Numbered from the stretch's first letter, positions 1 through 7,202 are shown. The stretch: DNA of 8,511 bases from an uncultured Desulfovibrio sp. (GCA_900550745.1 URTO01000065.1:1-8511); one strand, 5' to 3'. Program-made: numbers and translations. Notes: a model not told the origin generated them from the letters alone.

Positions 1-95
1 ATGGCTAAGGCATTTTGCTGGTTATTCCTTTGAAACTTCAAGGAAAAAAGCATCAACCATTTTCTAGGACACAGCCTAAAAAATTCCCGTTAGAG

Positions 96-196
96 TGGAC
101 GCTCACACTTTTCTGTCTCTTTATCCTATATAAATGGACGCTCAGAATATCCCCTTTAAGCGGACGCTCATATCGCACACATAAAATGGACATCCA
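96..196. repeat. Short direct repeats, TGGACGCTCA type
   Basis: TGGACGCTCA occurs at 96-105 and 135-144. CGGACGCTCA, one base different, lies at 161-170, and a more diverged TGGACATCCA at 187-196. Each copy is preceded by an A/T-rich run such as TATAAA, TTTAAG or ATAAAA. Start-to-start spacing is 39, 26 and 26 nt. Arrays of short same-orientation repeats in AT-rich DNA are typical of transposase-binding ends of some insertion sequences, for example the IS21 family. The match to any named element is not established. An operator array is an alternative. Confidence 0.6.
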
Positions 197-219
197 TAAA
201 AGGGCGGGATGTCCCCCCT

Positions 220-295
220 GCCCATCCGAGGCTGCCTTGCCGGGAAGAGCCCATATCACCTTGCGATTCATGCTCTCTCCGCCCATCCGGGGCTG
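220..295. repeat. 15-bp direct repeat pair, 61 bp apart
   Basis: GCCCATCCGAGGCTG at 220-234 recurs as GCCCATCCGGGGCTG at 281-295, 14 of 15 bases identical and 61 nt apart start to start. The bases between the copies are not obviously repeated. The spacing is close to the 57-61 nt steps of the unrelated-looking array at 4053-4390, which lies on the other side of the two-gene operon. The function is unknown. Confidence 0.5.
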
Positions 296-389
296 TCACC
301 CTCAAATCCCGGAGGCAGCGGGTTCCCTCCGGTATGGCGGCCCTTCCCTTTTCGGAAGGCGCAGCACCGCTGCCGCAAGGCGGTTCATG

Positions 390-426
390 AAAAAAGACGC
401 CGCATCCCTCAAGGGGACACGGCGTC
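390..426 (-). terminator. Rho-independent terminator of the effector operon
   Basis: Read on the minus strand, a 7-bp stem GACGCCG/CGGCGTC (arms 420-426 and 396-402) encloses a second small stem, 414-417 with 405-408. It is followed directly by six T residues (A-run at 390-395 on the plus strand). It begins about 33 nt after the stop codon of the 938-residue gene, the usual place for an intrinsic terminator, and marks the 3' end of the chaperone-effector operon. Confidence 0.88.
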
Positions 427-459
427 CGCAAGCGTTTTGTGGCCTCCCGGATCGTCGGC

Positions 460-3276
460 TCAGAGGATGTCGCTGAACTTCGCCAGAAAGTCGCGGGTGA
501 AGAAGCCGTTCTGGATGTACCCTCCGAACGAGCCCTCCGCGCCGCGCTTATGCCGGGCATACGTTTCCTTGATGCCCGGTGCGGCCCAGTCGTCCACGAC
601 GCGGCCATCCCTCGCAAGTTCCGCGGCGTAGGCCTTGGCTTCCCTGAGCCGGTCGACGGCGGCATCCAAGGCGGCGGCGTCCATGCAGGGGGCGAGCATG
701 GCCCGGTAATCCTCTTCATTGAGGGCCATGAGCCTGTCGAACGTGTCGCGGCCGATGAGCGTCGGCCAGAACAACTGGTTGAAGCCGAAATGACGGCGCG
801 CTTCGATCAGCAGTTCTTCTGGGAGGTTCGAGAGGTCGATGCGCCCGTCCTTGTGTATGGCGCGCCCGTGGCTTTCCAGCAGTTCCAGGAACTTCTTCTG
901 GTTCGGGGTGGGGCGGCTCAGGTCGATGACGGCCATGCCCCTTTTGCGGGTTCCGAAGCTGGCGTCGTTGTCGATGCCCGTGATCTTCACGGCCCCGGTT
1001 TGCGGGTTGATGTCCACGAGGTAGTTGTCGCCGTGGCGATCCACCTGCCCGGAAAGGACATCGGCCCATTCCAGCCTGCAAAGTTCGCGCATCAGGTTGG
1101 CGCGCATGGCGCCGAGCTTCCCGTTGGAGCGCAGGACGCGGCAGGCTTCCCGAAAATTGAGCTCCCTGCCGTCGGGCATCCGGCAGACGGGTTTGTCCTT
1201 GACGATATCGTAGAAGGTCTTGCCGGGGGCGGCCTCCATGAACAGGCCGAGCTGCCCTTCATGGCTGCCGATGCTTGAGCGGGCGATGGTTCCGCCGCAG
1301 CCGATGGCATCCGCCACGCGGGAGGCCGCCACGTTGAGCTGCATGACGCGCGCGCCGTTGCGGTAGCCGAGGCCGCCCGCGCACAACTGGTCGAGGCCGC
1401 GCCGTGCGCCCACCTCAGGCTTGAAGACAAGCGTCATGTCTTCGCCGTCCCTGCCCCGGTACGTGCACAGGTGCACGGTATTGGCCGCGCCCTGCCCCAG
1501 CTTGCGGGAGCCCTTCAGGATGGCGTCGCCCGCCCGGAGCTCAAGCTGGTCGGCCGTGATGCCGCGAAGGGAGGCTTCGAGGATGGTATTGATGTCCACA
1601 TGGTGATCCAGCGCGGCCTGGATGTATTCGCCCCGCGCCTGCGGGTTGGCCCCGGTCGAGCGCATCATCCCGACGACCTCTATGATCTCGGAAACCAAAA
1701 TCCCGCTGCGCGTGATCAGGGGCGTGCCTTCGATCTGGGCCGCGAGCCTTTTCATCTCAGGCGGCACGAGCATGAAACCGCTTTGCCCCACGCTCCGGCG
1801 CAGTTGATCCGCCATACCGGGCCGGAGCTCCTCTCCGCAGAATTTCCGGTAATAGTTCCCGATCTTCGTTGGGCTCATGTTGGGCTTCTTCACGATTTCC
1901 ATCATGGTCAGGAGCGTACCGCAGGCCCGGCGGGTGCCCGGTGCCTGTAGGATGCGCATGGCGTCCCTTATTTCGTGGGCCAGTTGTTCAGGCGAGAGCT
2001 CCCCTGCGTCGAGGCGGGCCATGATCTCGCCGACCTTGGCGTTGTACCGGGCGAGCCCCACGGAAAGCTGCGTGCCGAGGCCGTTGGGCAGGATCGAAGC
2101 CTCGTGGAACAGGGAGGGATCCACAAGCGGCAGGATCGCGTGTATGGCGGATCTGACGCCCGCTTTGGGGTCGGCGGCGGCAAGGGCGTCCAGCCGCTCG
2201 GCGGAGCGGGCAAGCATGGCCTCGGCGGGGGCGAACAGGGAGCGGTCGGGGATGAGGACCGGGCCGCTGTCGGGGGCGGGGGCCGGATCGCCGTCCGGGA
2301 GGGGGCCGCCCTCAGGGGCCACGCCTCCGTCAGGAAGATGGGCCGGATCGCCTTCCGGGGCCACGCCACCGTCGGGAGTGGGGGCGCCTTCCGGGGCTAT
2401 CCCTTCGTCGGGAGCGGGGGCGGCATCGGGGTTGATGGCTGCGTCGATGCGCCCGCGCAGGGTTTCGAGATCGTCGCGCAGCCGGGCTATCGTATCTTGA
2501 AATACATCAAGCGGCATTTGCCCCTTGCGGGCTTCCAGCTCGTCGATTTTTCCGAAAAGCCGCGCCGCATCAGCCCTGAACGCCCCGGCGACGCCGCCGC
2601 TGCCGTGCATGAAGTGCGCCATGTCCTGCATGGCTTTCCCCGCCGTGGGCGCCTGGGGCTCAGCAACGCCGGGGGCCACCTTCTGCCGCCGTTCGGCGGG
2701 CATAGCCATGAGCTGCATGGTGGCCGCAAAATTCAGCGCCTCGGAAGCCCGGAACTGGGTGGCCTGCGCCAGCGAGTCAAGCAGGACGGCCCGGACGCCG
2801 CTGGCCTTTTGGAATGCGGCGATCTGGGAATACAGCTTGTTCTGCGCATCGACGAAGCCTTTCAGCGCCTTGAACGCGGCATCGGGAAGCGGGTTGCCGC
2901 GGAAGTCCCCGATGGGGATGCCGCGCAACTTCGCCGCCGCCGCATCGCAGGCTTTGGCGGCATCCAGCATGGCGGAGTGAATGCTGAAGCCGCCGTGGAA
3001 GAGCTTGGGGCGGGGGATTTCGGCTTTCAGGGCTTCGTACAGATCCCCGCCGATGCCCCGCAGCCCGCCGGAGCGGTCAAGGGCCGTGTCCAGCATCCGG
3101 CGCAGCCGCGGCTCGGCCTGGACGAGATCCGCACCGGGCGGGTTTCCGGGGGCCGGGGCCTCGTCCCGTGCGGCGTTGGGGGCGACTGGGTTTTGCCGCC
3201 CGGCGTCTTCGACGTCCGCATGGGGATCGATGCCGAGGGGCGTGCCGGGCGTCGTGGAGAAAATCGTGGAGCTCAT
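460..3276 (-). CDS. Putative type III secreted effector with atypical (PI3/4-kinase/HipA/Fam20-like) kinase domain
   Basis: This 938-residue protein probably phosphorylates a protein or lipid inside a host cell. The start has a GGAGG site six nt upstream. Residues 1-12 are Ser/Thr-rich (MSSTIFSTTPGT, 7 of 12), like type III secretion signals, with no hydrophobic signal peptide. Residues about 60-280 are Ala-rich and helical, with a possible coiled coil at 240-282. An acidic Pro/Gly repeat linker follows at 283-345, then a second helical region to about 580. The kinase signature lies at about 585-780: glycine loop LGQGAANTV (593-601), VFKPE with candidate ATP-binding Lys619, catalytic loop GQVDRHGDNYLVD (743-755; Asp746, His748, Asn751) and metal-binding IDNDASFG (768-775; Asp769/Asp771). 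The DRHxxN plus IDND pattern matches atypical kinases such as actin-fragmin kinase, PI4-kinase, Fam20 and HipA. The acidic small protein 16 nt upstream supports an effector role. No secretion apparatus genes are in the window, so the secretion route is inference. A HipA-like toxin is less likely given size and layout. Confidence 0.8.
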   Translation of the reverse strand: MSSTIFSTTPGTPLGIDPHADVEDAGRQNPVAPNAARDEAPAPGNPPGADLVQAEPRLRRMLDTALDRSGGLRGIGGDLYEALKAEIPRPKLFHGGFSIHSAMLDAAKACDAAAAKLRGIPIGDFRGNPLPDAAFKALKGFVDAQNKLYSQIAAFQKASGVRAVLLDSLAQATQFRASEALNFAATMQLMAMPAERRQKVAPGVAEPQAPTAGKAMQDMAHFMHGSGGVAGAFRADAARLFGKIDELEARKGQMPLDVFQDTIARLRDDLETLRGRIDAAINPDAAPAPDEGIAPEGAPTPDGGVAPEGDPAHLPDGGVAPEGGPLPDGDPAPAPDSGPVLIPDRSLFAPAEAMLARSAERLDALAAADPKAGVRSAIHAILPLVDPSLFHEASILPNGLGTQLSVGLARYNAKVGEIMARLDAGELSPEQLAHEIRDAMRILQAPGTRRACGTLLTMMEIVKKPNMSPTKIGNYYRKFCGEELRPGMADQLRRSVGQSGFMLVPPEMKRLAAQIEGTPLITRSGILVSEIIEVVGMMRSTGANPQARGEYIQAALDHHVDINTILEASLRGITADQLELRAGDAILKGSRKLGQGAANTVHLCTYRGRDGEDMTLVFKPEVGARRGLDQLCAGGLGYRNGARVMQLNVAASRVADAIGCGGTIARSSIGSHEGQLGLFMEAAPGKTFYDIVKDKPVCRMPDGRELNFREACRVLRSNGKLGAMRANLMRELCRLEWADVLSGQVDRHGDNYLVDINPQTGAVKITGIDNDASFGTRKRGMAVIDLSRPTPNQKKFLELLESHGRAIHKDGRIDLSNLPEELLIEARRHFGFNQLFWPTLIGRDTFDRLMALNEEDYRAMLAPCMDAAALDAAVDRLREAKAYAAELARDGRVVDDWAAPGIKETYARHKRGAEGSFGGYIQNGFFTRDFLAKFSDIL
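2242..2430 (-). repeat. Coding repeat: acidic Pro/Gly-rich linker in the kinase-like protein
   Basis: This stretch encodes residues 283-345, built of imperfect units around PDGGVAPEG (residues 301-309 and 315-323, with looser copies on either side such as PDEGIAPEG). At DNA level, GGGGCCACGCC-type 21-bp copies start at 2315 and 2357, and GGCCGGATCGCC is repeated exactly at 2281 and 2341. It contains Asp and Glu and almost no basic residues, so it is probably a flexible linker between the N-terminal helical part and the kinase-bearing C-terminal part. Such tracts often vary in copy number between strains. Confidence 0.8.
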
Positions 3277-3292
3277 AGGTGGCCTCCGTGCG

Positions 3293-3895
3293 CTAGACGC
3301 GCATCCAGTTGACGTTGGGGATGCCGACAGGCCCGGAATCGAAGCCCTGCATCAGATCCAGCAGGGCATCCAGCCCTTCGCCCTGCTGCCGTACCTCGCC
3401 ATCCGGGGTGTCCAGGCGCCACGCGCAGCGCTCGGCGTCAAGGACGACGCTCAGCACGCCCGACCGGGGCAGGCAGGCTTGGCAGACCTCGATAAAACGG
3501 CATGCCGCCTCAAGGGACAGGCGTTCCGCTTCGGGGTCGCCCCACGCGCCCCCCCACGGGAGCGACAGCCCAAGACGCAGGCGTCCCGCATCCAGCAGGT
3601 AGCGGAACTGCCAACTTTGGAGCCCCCTGCCCACAAGCCCGCAGCCGAGATAGCGGACGGGGCCTTCCCCGATGCCCTGCGGCGCTCCGGGGCCGCCAAA
3701 CAAGGCGTCCAGCTCCTCAAGGTAAAGCCCGGCAAGCTCGGAGAGCTCCCGCCCGTCCGTGGCGAAAAACCATTCGTCGATCTGTTCCAGTTCGTTGATG
3801 GCCTCCAGAGGCAGGGGGGGCAACGGCAGGCCGTTGTCTTCAAGCATCCCCGCAAACCCTTCCGGCAGCCGCAATTCCCGTACGGTCGCATCCAT
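3293..3895 (-). CDS. Acidic, lysine-free protein; putative effector chaperone
   Basis: I do not recognise a named family with certainty. The 200-residue product has 32 Asp/Glu, about 15 Arg and no Lys, giving a strongly negative net charge. It has no signal peptide or membrane segment, so it should be cytoplasmic. Residues 80-115 read like alternating beta strands (RYLGCGLVGRGL, then WQFRYLLDAGRLRLGL), followed by a helix at 121-141 and a strand pair at 147-162. This resembles the strand-helix order of CesT/Tir-type secretion chaperones, though the protein is longer than their usual 130-160 residues. An AAGGAG site seven nt upstream supports this start. It lies 16 nt upstream of the kinase-like effector gene on the same strand, the usual position of a cognate chaperone. 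The chaperone role is inferred from size, charge and position. An immunity protein or kinase regulator is the main alternative. Confidence 0.7.
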   Translation of the reverse strand: MDATVRELRLPEGFAGMLEDNGLPLPPLPLEAINELEQIDEWFFATDGRELSELAGLYLEELDALFGGPGAPQGIGEGPVRYLGCGLVGRGLQSWQFRYLLDAGRLRLGLSLPWGGAWGDPEAERLSLEAACRFIEVCQACLPRSGVLSVVLDAERCAWRLDTPDGEVRQQGEGLDALLDLMQGFDSGPVGIPNVNWMRV

Positions 3896-3910
3896 TGTCC
3901 GACTCCTTCG

Positions 3911-4052
3911 TCATGCCGCAAAACGGCGGGACATGCCGCACGGGGCCGCCAACGGCGTTGCCGGTTTCCCCGCGCGGGCGCTTCATGCAAAAGGCCCAAG
4001 CAAAATCCGTGCTCAGGGAAGTCTAACCAGCAGGGGCTGTTCCCGCAACACC
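3911..4052 (-). promoter_or_regulatory. Upstream region of the chaperone-effector operon (no clear promoter seen)
   Basis: The promoter of the two-gene operon should lie in this stretch, read on the minus strand, unless the operon is read from further upstream within the repeat array. I see no convincing sigma70 or sigma54 element. The near part is GC-rich, with repeated TGCCGCA and AACGGCG words that could pair. The more distant part (3985-4030) is less GC-rich and is the likelier promoter site. Low confidence. Confidence 0.25.
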
Positions 4053-4390
4053 TTCCCCGGATGCCGTGGCCCCGCCACGGGGCGGCGGGATCCGTGCCTG
4101 CTTCGGCACGTTCCCCGGATACGTGGGATTCCTCATAGGCAATTGCTACATCTATGGAAAGGGTATGTTCCCCGGACGCAGGGAATTCCCTGTTCTACCT
4201 CGTCTTCCCCGAAGTCACGGCGAGTATGTTCCCCGGACAATGATGCACGCCGCGTCTCCGCCACCGGCATTTTCCCCGGATACGGGGGATTTCCTGATCA
4301 GCTTGGTGATCTGTCCGACGGTATCTCGTACTTCCCCGGATATACCCTGCTGTCCGTGTCCTATGCAGAGGCAGCCTCCGTACCTTCCCC
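4053..4390. repeat. Array of TTCCCCGGA repeats with about 60-bp spacing
   Basis: TTCCCCGGA occurs exactly at 4053, 4111, 4168, 4229, 4272 and 4332, with a degenerate copy (TTCCCC only) at 4385. Steps are 58, 57, 61, 43, 60 and 53 nt. The longer copies extend to TTCCCCGGATACGTGGGAT or similar, then TTCCT, so each can fold: the CCCC and GGGG-type blocks pair around GGATAC. The third copy ends in the perfect palindrome GGGAATTCCC (4181-4190). The sequence between copies is not conserved, but exact CRISPR repeats and a leader are missing. It sits just before the broken 5' end of the symporter remnant. Multiple terminal repeats of an IS21-like element, or a dispersed intergenic repeat, are the best guesses. 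Confidence 0.75.
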
Positions 4391-5450
4391 ATATCCGGGC
4401 GCTGTTCTGCGTGGGGGCGTTCGGGGTGCAGATACTGGCGATGGGCGCCATCCTCCAGACCGCCACGGGCATCAGCCTCATCCCCGCCGCGCTGATTGCC
4501 TCGATCGTGACGCTGGCCTACACATGGTCGGGCGGCATCCTCGCCGTAACCCTTACCGACGCCGTGCAGTACGTCATCATCGTCATCGGGGTTACGCTCT
4601 GCGGCTATCTCGCCATCGATCACCTCGGCGGGTTCGACGCCATGATTCGATCCTCTACTCCAACCCGCGCTTTGAGTCGAACATGAAGCCCATGGCCAAC
4701 TGGTCCCTTGTCCAGTTCCTCGGCCTGTTCTTCAGCTTCCTGCTCGGCGAGTTCTGCGCGCCGTACTACATCCAGCGCTACGCCTCCACCAAGTCCGCCA
4801 AGGACAGCAAGAACGGGCTGCTCATTTTCGGCGTGCACTGGATTTTCTTCATGGCCACCACCGCCGCTATCGGCCTGGCGTCCATGGCGATCCAGCCCGA
4901 CGTGAAGCCCGACCTCGCCTTCACCAACCTTATCCGCGACATCCTGCCCCCCGGCATCACCGGGCTCGTGTTCGGGGCGCTGCTCGCCGCCGTCATGTCC
5001 ACCGGCGCGGCCATGATCAACACATCAGCGGTCATCTACACCCGCGACATCTACAACAAGTTCATCAACACGGCCGCTACGCAGGCCGAGCTCCTGCGCC
5101 AGTCCCGCCTGTCCACGCTGGTCGTGGGCGGCATCTCCATCGGCGTGGCCATCATCTTCCAGGACGTGTTCGGCCTGATGATCTACATGTTCAAGCTGTG
5201 GCCTTCCGCCATCCTTCCCCCCTTGATGTGCGGCCTGCTCTGGGGCAAGATCTCCCCCTACGCGGGCGCTCCAGCCGTCATCGCGGGCGGCTTGAGCTTC
5301 TTCCTGTGGAGCGACAAGGTGCTTGGGGAACCCTTCGGCATCCCCGCCAACTTCATCGGCATCGGCATGAACTGTCTCGTACTGTTCTTCGTCCATCAGA
5401 AGATGAAGGGCCACAAGCCCGAAGGCCCCTTCCTCCCCGACCTCAACTAA
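4390..5450 (+). pseudogene. Sodium:solute symporter (SSS family) remnant, truncated at 5' end and frameshifted
   Basis: Intact members move an organic solute inward with Na+ using about 13 membrane helices and about 480-550 residues. Here similarity-like sequence starts abruptly near 4390 (RALFCVGAFGVQILAMGAIL) in frame 1, through YTWSGGILAVTLTDAVQY, a typical SSS segment, to GGFDAM at 4627-4644. It resumes in frame 3 at LYSNPRF (4653) and runs to TAA at 5448-5450. A one-base deletion, or a two-base gain, between about 4642 and 4653 explains the switch. The second part holds AAVMSTGAAMINTSAV followed by YTRDIY, the sodium-site helix region. About 350 residues remain, so roughly the first 130-150 are lost. 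The TTCCCCGGA array occupies the place of the missing end. The substrate cannot be told. A functional product is unlikely because both start and frame are lost. Confidence 0.85.
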
Positions 5451-5467
5451 CCGCCGGAGGCGTCATC

Positions 5468-5584
5468 ATGTGGCTTCAACTGACGAAATACCTGTTCTAT
5501 CTGGCTTTCTTCCTGAATATCGTCTGCGGCGTGTGGGTGTTCTTCGGCATCATCCAGTGGCTCAGGGATCTGAACAGGCAGTAG
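5468..5584 (+). CDS. 38-residue single-helix membrane protein downstream of the symporter remnant
   Basis: A GGAGG site (5456-5460) lies seven nt before an ATG that opens a 38-codon frame ending in TAG. The product has a hydrophobic core at about residues 9-30 (YLFYLAFFLNIVCGVWVFFG), a short charged tail (RDLNRQ) and one Lys near the N-terminus, so it should be a one-pass inner-membrane protein. It starts 17 nt after the symporter stop codon, which suggests that it was made together with the symporter as a small accessory or stabilising subunit. That role is inference from position; I recognise no named family. It is intact although its partner gene is broken. Confidence 0.7.
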   Translation: MWLQLTKYLFYLAFFLNIVCGVWVFFGIIQWLRDLNRQ

Positions 5585-5623
5585 GCCCACCCCGCCGGGA
5601 AAGGGCCGCAGCGCATCCCCGTG

Positions 5624-5657
5624 AAAAAAGGGGGGAGATGGCTCTCCCCCCTTTTTC
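5624..5657. terminator. Symmetrical, probably bidirectional terminator
   Basis: A 14-bp perfect stem (arms 5625-5638 and 5643-5656) closes on the tetraloop TGGC. The outer part is A-run against T-run and the inner part six G against six C, so a T-tract follows the G/C stem on both strands. It lies 40 nt after the stop of the 38-residue plus-strand gene and 49 nt beyond the stop of the minus-strand tctA gene, serving both converging units. Confidence 0.93.
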
Positions 5658-5705
5658 CATAACGTCCGAGCAGCCCTGCCGGGCCAGCCGTTTTCAACGG
5701 AAGGC

Positions 5706-7202
5706 TTATGCGGCCTTGCGGGACATCCTGAGGATCTGCCACAGGGAGAACGCCGCCAGGCACAGGAAAAACAGGGCAATGGGCCGGGTCAGGAAAATGA
5801 AGTAGCCGCCGTCAGACAGGATGAGCGCCTGCCGCAGGCTCTGCTCAAGCTTGGGCGCAAGGACGAACCCGATGACTAGTGGAGCGATGGGGATGCCGAA
5901 GGTGTTCATGAACAGGCCGAACAGCCCCATGACCAGCATGAGCCAAATGTCGTTGACGCTAAGATTCGTTGAGAACGATCCGAGCACGCACAGGATCATG
6001 ACCACGGGCATGATGCGCGCCTGCGGCAGGTTCGCCAGCACCCGGCAGGAACGGATGGCCCCGTACCCGATCAGCCAGAGCATGAGGACGGAGAGCAGCA
6101 GCATGGAAAAGATGGTGAACATGAACGCCCGGTGCTCCACGAAGATGCTCGGCCCGACGATGATGCCGTGCACGGTGAGCGCGCCCATGAGGATGGCGGT
6201 CACTACGTCGCCGGGGATGCCGAGGCTGAGCATGGGGATGAGCGCACCGCCGCACACCGCGTTGTTACCCGACTCCGCGGCGGCAACCCCCTCAAGGCTC
6301 CCCTTGCCGAACAGTTCCGGGTGCTTCGAGCGCCGCTTGGCCGCGCCGTAGCTCAGGTAGGCGGCGGTGGTGGAGCCCGTGCCCGGCAGCGCGCCGATGC
6401 TCACCCCGATAAGGCTGGACTGGACGAAAATGGGCAGGCTGGAAATGAGCTCGCGCCGGTTCACGCGGTTGTCGTCCGGGCACGAGGGCGGCGGGAGCAG
6501 GGTTTCGGCCTGGGTTTCCCCGACGCCGCGCATCTGCTGAAACACTTCGGAAATGGCGAACAGGCCAATGATCATGGGGATGATGGACAGCCCATCCTCA
6601 AAATAGAGCAGGGAAAAGGTGAACCGGATGTCCCCGGTGATAGTGTCGGTGCCGATGGTGGCGAGCATGAGCCCGAGACAGGCCGAGATGAAGCCTTTGA
6701 ACAGCGACTCGCCGGACAGCCCGCCGATGACGGTCAGGGCGAAGAGCAGCAGGGCGAACAGTTCCGGCGGCCCGAACATAAGGGCCACGGACGCCAGCGG
6801 CTGGGCCACGGCCATCAGGATGAAAATGCTGAGGGCGTCGCCGAAGACCGAGGCGTACAGGGCCATGTACAACGCCTTCCCCGACTTCCCCTGCCGGGCC
6901 AGCGGGTAGCCGTCGAGGATGGTCGCTGCGGCCGCCGGGGTTCCGGGGGTGTTGATGAGGATGGCGGAGATGGAGCCGCCGTAGGTGCCGCCCTTATAAA
7001 TACCGAGCAGCAGCGAAATGGCTACGCTGGCGGGCAGGGTAAAGGTCAGGGGGATAGCCAGCGACATGGCCACTGCCGGGCCCAGCCCTGGGATGACGCC
7101 GATTACGCATCCGATCAGCACGCCTATGAAGGCGGCGGCGAAAACGGCGGGCTGCATGGCATGGAGCATCCCCATGCCCAAATCCATGAACCATTCGATC
7201 AT
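5706..7202 (-). CDS. tctA: Tripartite tricarboxylate transporter, large membrane subunit TctA
   Basis: TctA is the large permease of the TctABC family, which takes up citrate or other carboxylates across the inner membrane, driven by an ion gradient and fed by the periplasmic TctC protein. The 498 residues match the family's usual length of about 500. Typical motifs are GVIPGLGPAVAMSLAIP (35-51), YGGSISAILINTPGTP (74-89), GALPGTGSTTAAYLSYG (270-286) and AAESGNNAVCGGALIP (308-323), then LSLGIPG (325-331). The two PGxG motifs lie in the two related halves of the protein. About 10-12 hydrophobic segments are visible. AAGGAGG five nt upstream fixes the start. The gene is last in the tctC-tctB-tctA order but lies 277 bp beyond tctB, an unusually long gap. 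The substrate cannot be read from sequence. Confidence 0.96.
   Translation of the reverse strand: MIEWFMDLGMGMLHAMQPAVFAAAFIGVLIGCVIGVIPGLGPAVAMSLAIPLTFTLPASVAISLLLGIYKGGTYGGSISAILINTPGTPAAAATILDGYPLARQGKSGKALYMALYASVFGDALSIFILMAVAQPLASVALMFGPPELFALLLFALTVIGGLSGESLFKGFISACLGLMLATIGTDTITGDIRFTFSLLYFEDGLSIIPMIIGLFAISEVFQQMRGVGETQAETLLPPPSCPDDNRVNRRELISSLPIFVQSSLIGVSIGALPGTGSTTAAYLSYGAAKRRSKHPELFGKGSLEGVAAAESGNNAVCGGALIPMLSLGIPGDVVTAILMGALTVHGIIVGPSIFVEHRAFMFTIFSMLLLSVLMLWLIGYGAIRSCRVLANLPQARIMPVVMILCVLGSFSTNLSVNDIWLMLVMGLFGLFMNTFGIPIAPLVIGFVLAPKLEQSLRQALILSDGGYFIFLTRPIALFFLCLAAFSLWQILRMSRKAA

Larger units (their letters stand above)
1..389. other. Gene-free left edge, AT-rich then GC-rich, repeat-bearing
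   Basis: I see no credible gene here. Positions 1-180 are about 41% GC by hand count, well below the rest of the window. Frame 2 is open from the window edge to a stop at 65-67, which could be the last 21 residues of a gene lying outside the window, but I do not recognise it. Two sets of direct repeats lie in the stretch and are listed separately. The composition change and the repeats suggest a mobile-element end or an acquired segment boundary. That is inference, because no transposase is visible. Confidence 0.5.

Noticed and set aside
2..67. C-terminal end of a transposase in frame 2 at the window edge
   Set aside because: Only 21 residues are visible and they match no family I can name.
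1975..3312. A 445-codon plus-strand frame, and another of 279 codons at 439-1278, opposite the effector gene
   Set aside because: They lack recognisable domains, are rich in Gly, Ala, Arg and Val as expected for antisense frames in GC-rich DNA, and overlap a gene with clear motifs and ribosome site.
4066..4389. N-terminal extension of the symporter frame through the repeat array
   Set aside because: The frame is open, but its translation is Pro/Gly-rich and set by the DNA repeats (FPGYVGF, MFPGRREFP), with no membrane helices like those of an SSS N-terminus.
4053..4390. CRISPR array
   Set aside because: The repeats are only nine bases exact, spacing varies from 43 to 61 nt, flanking extensions differ between copies, and no cas gene is near.
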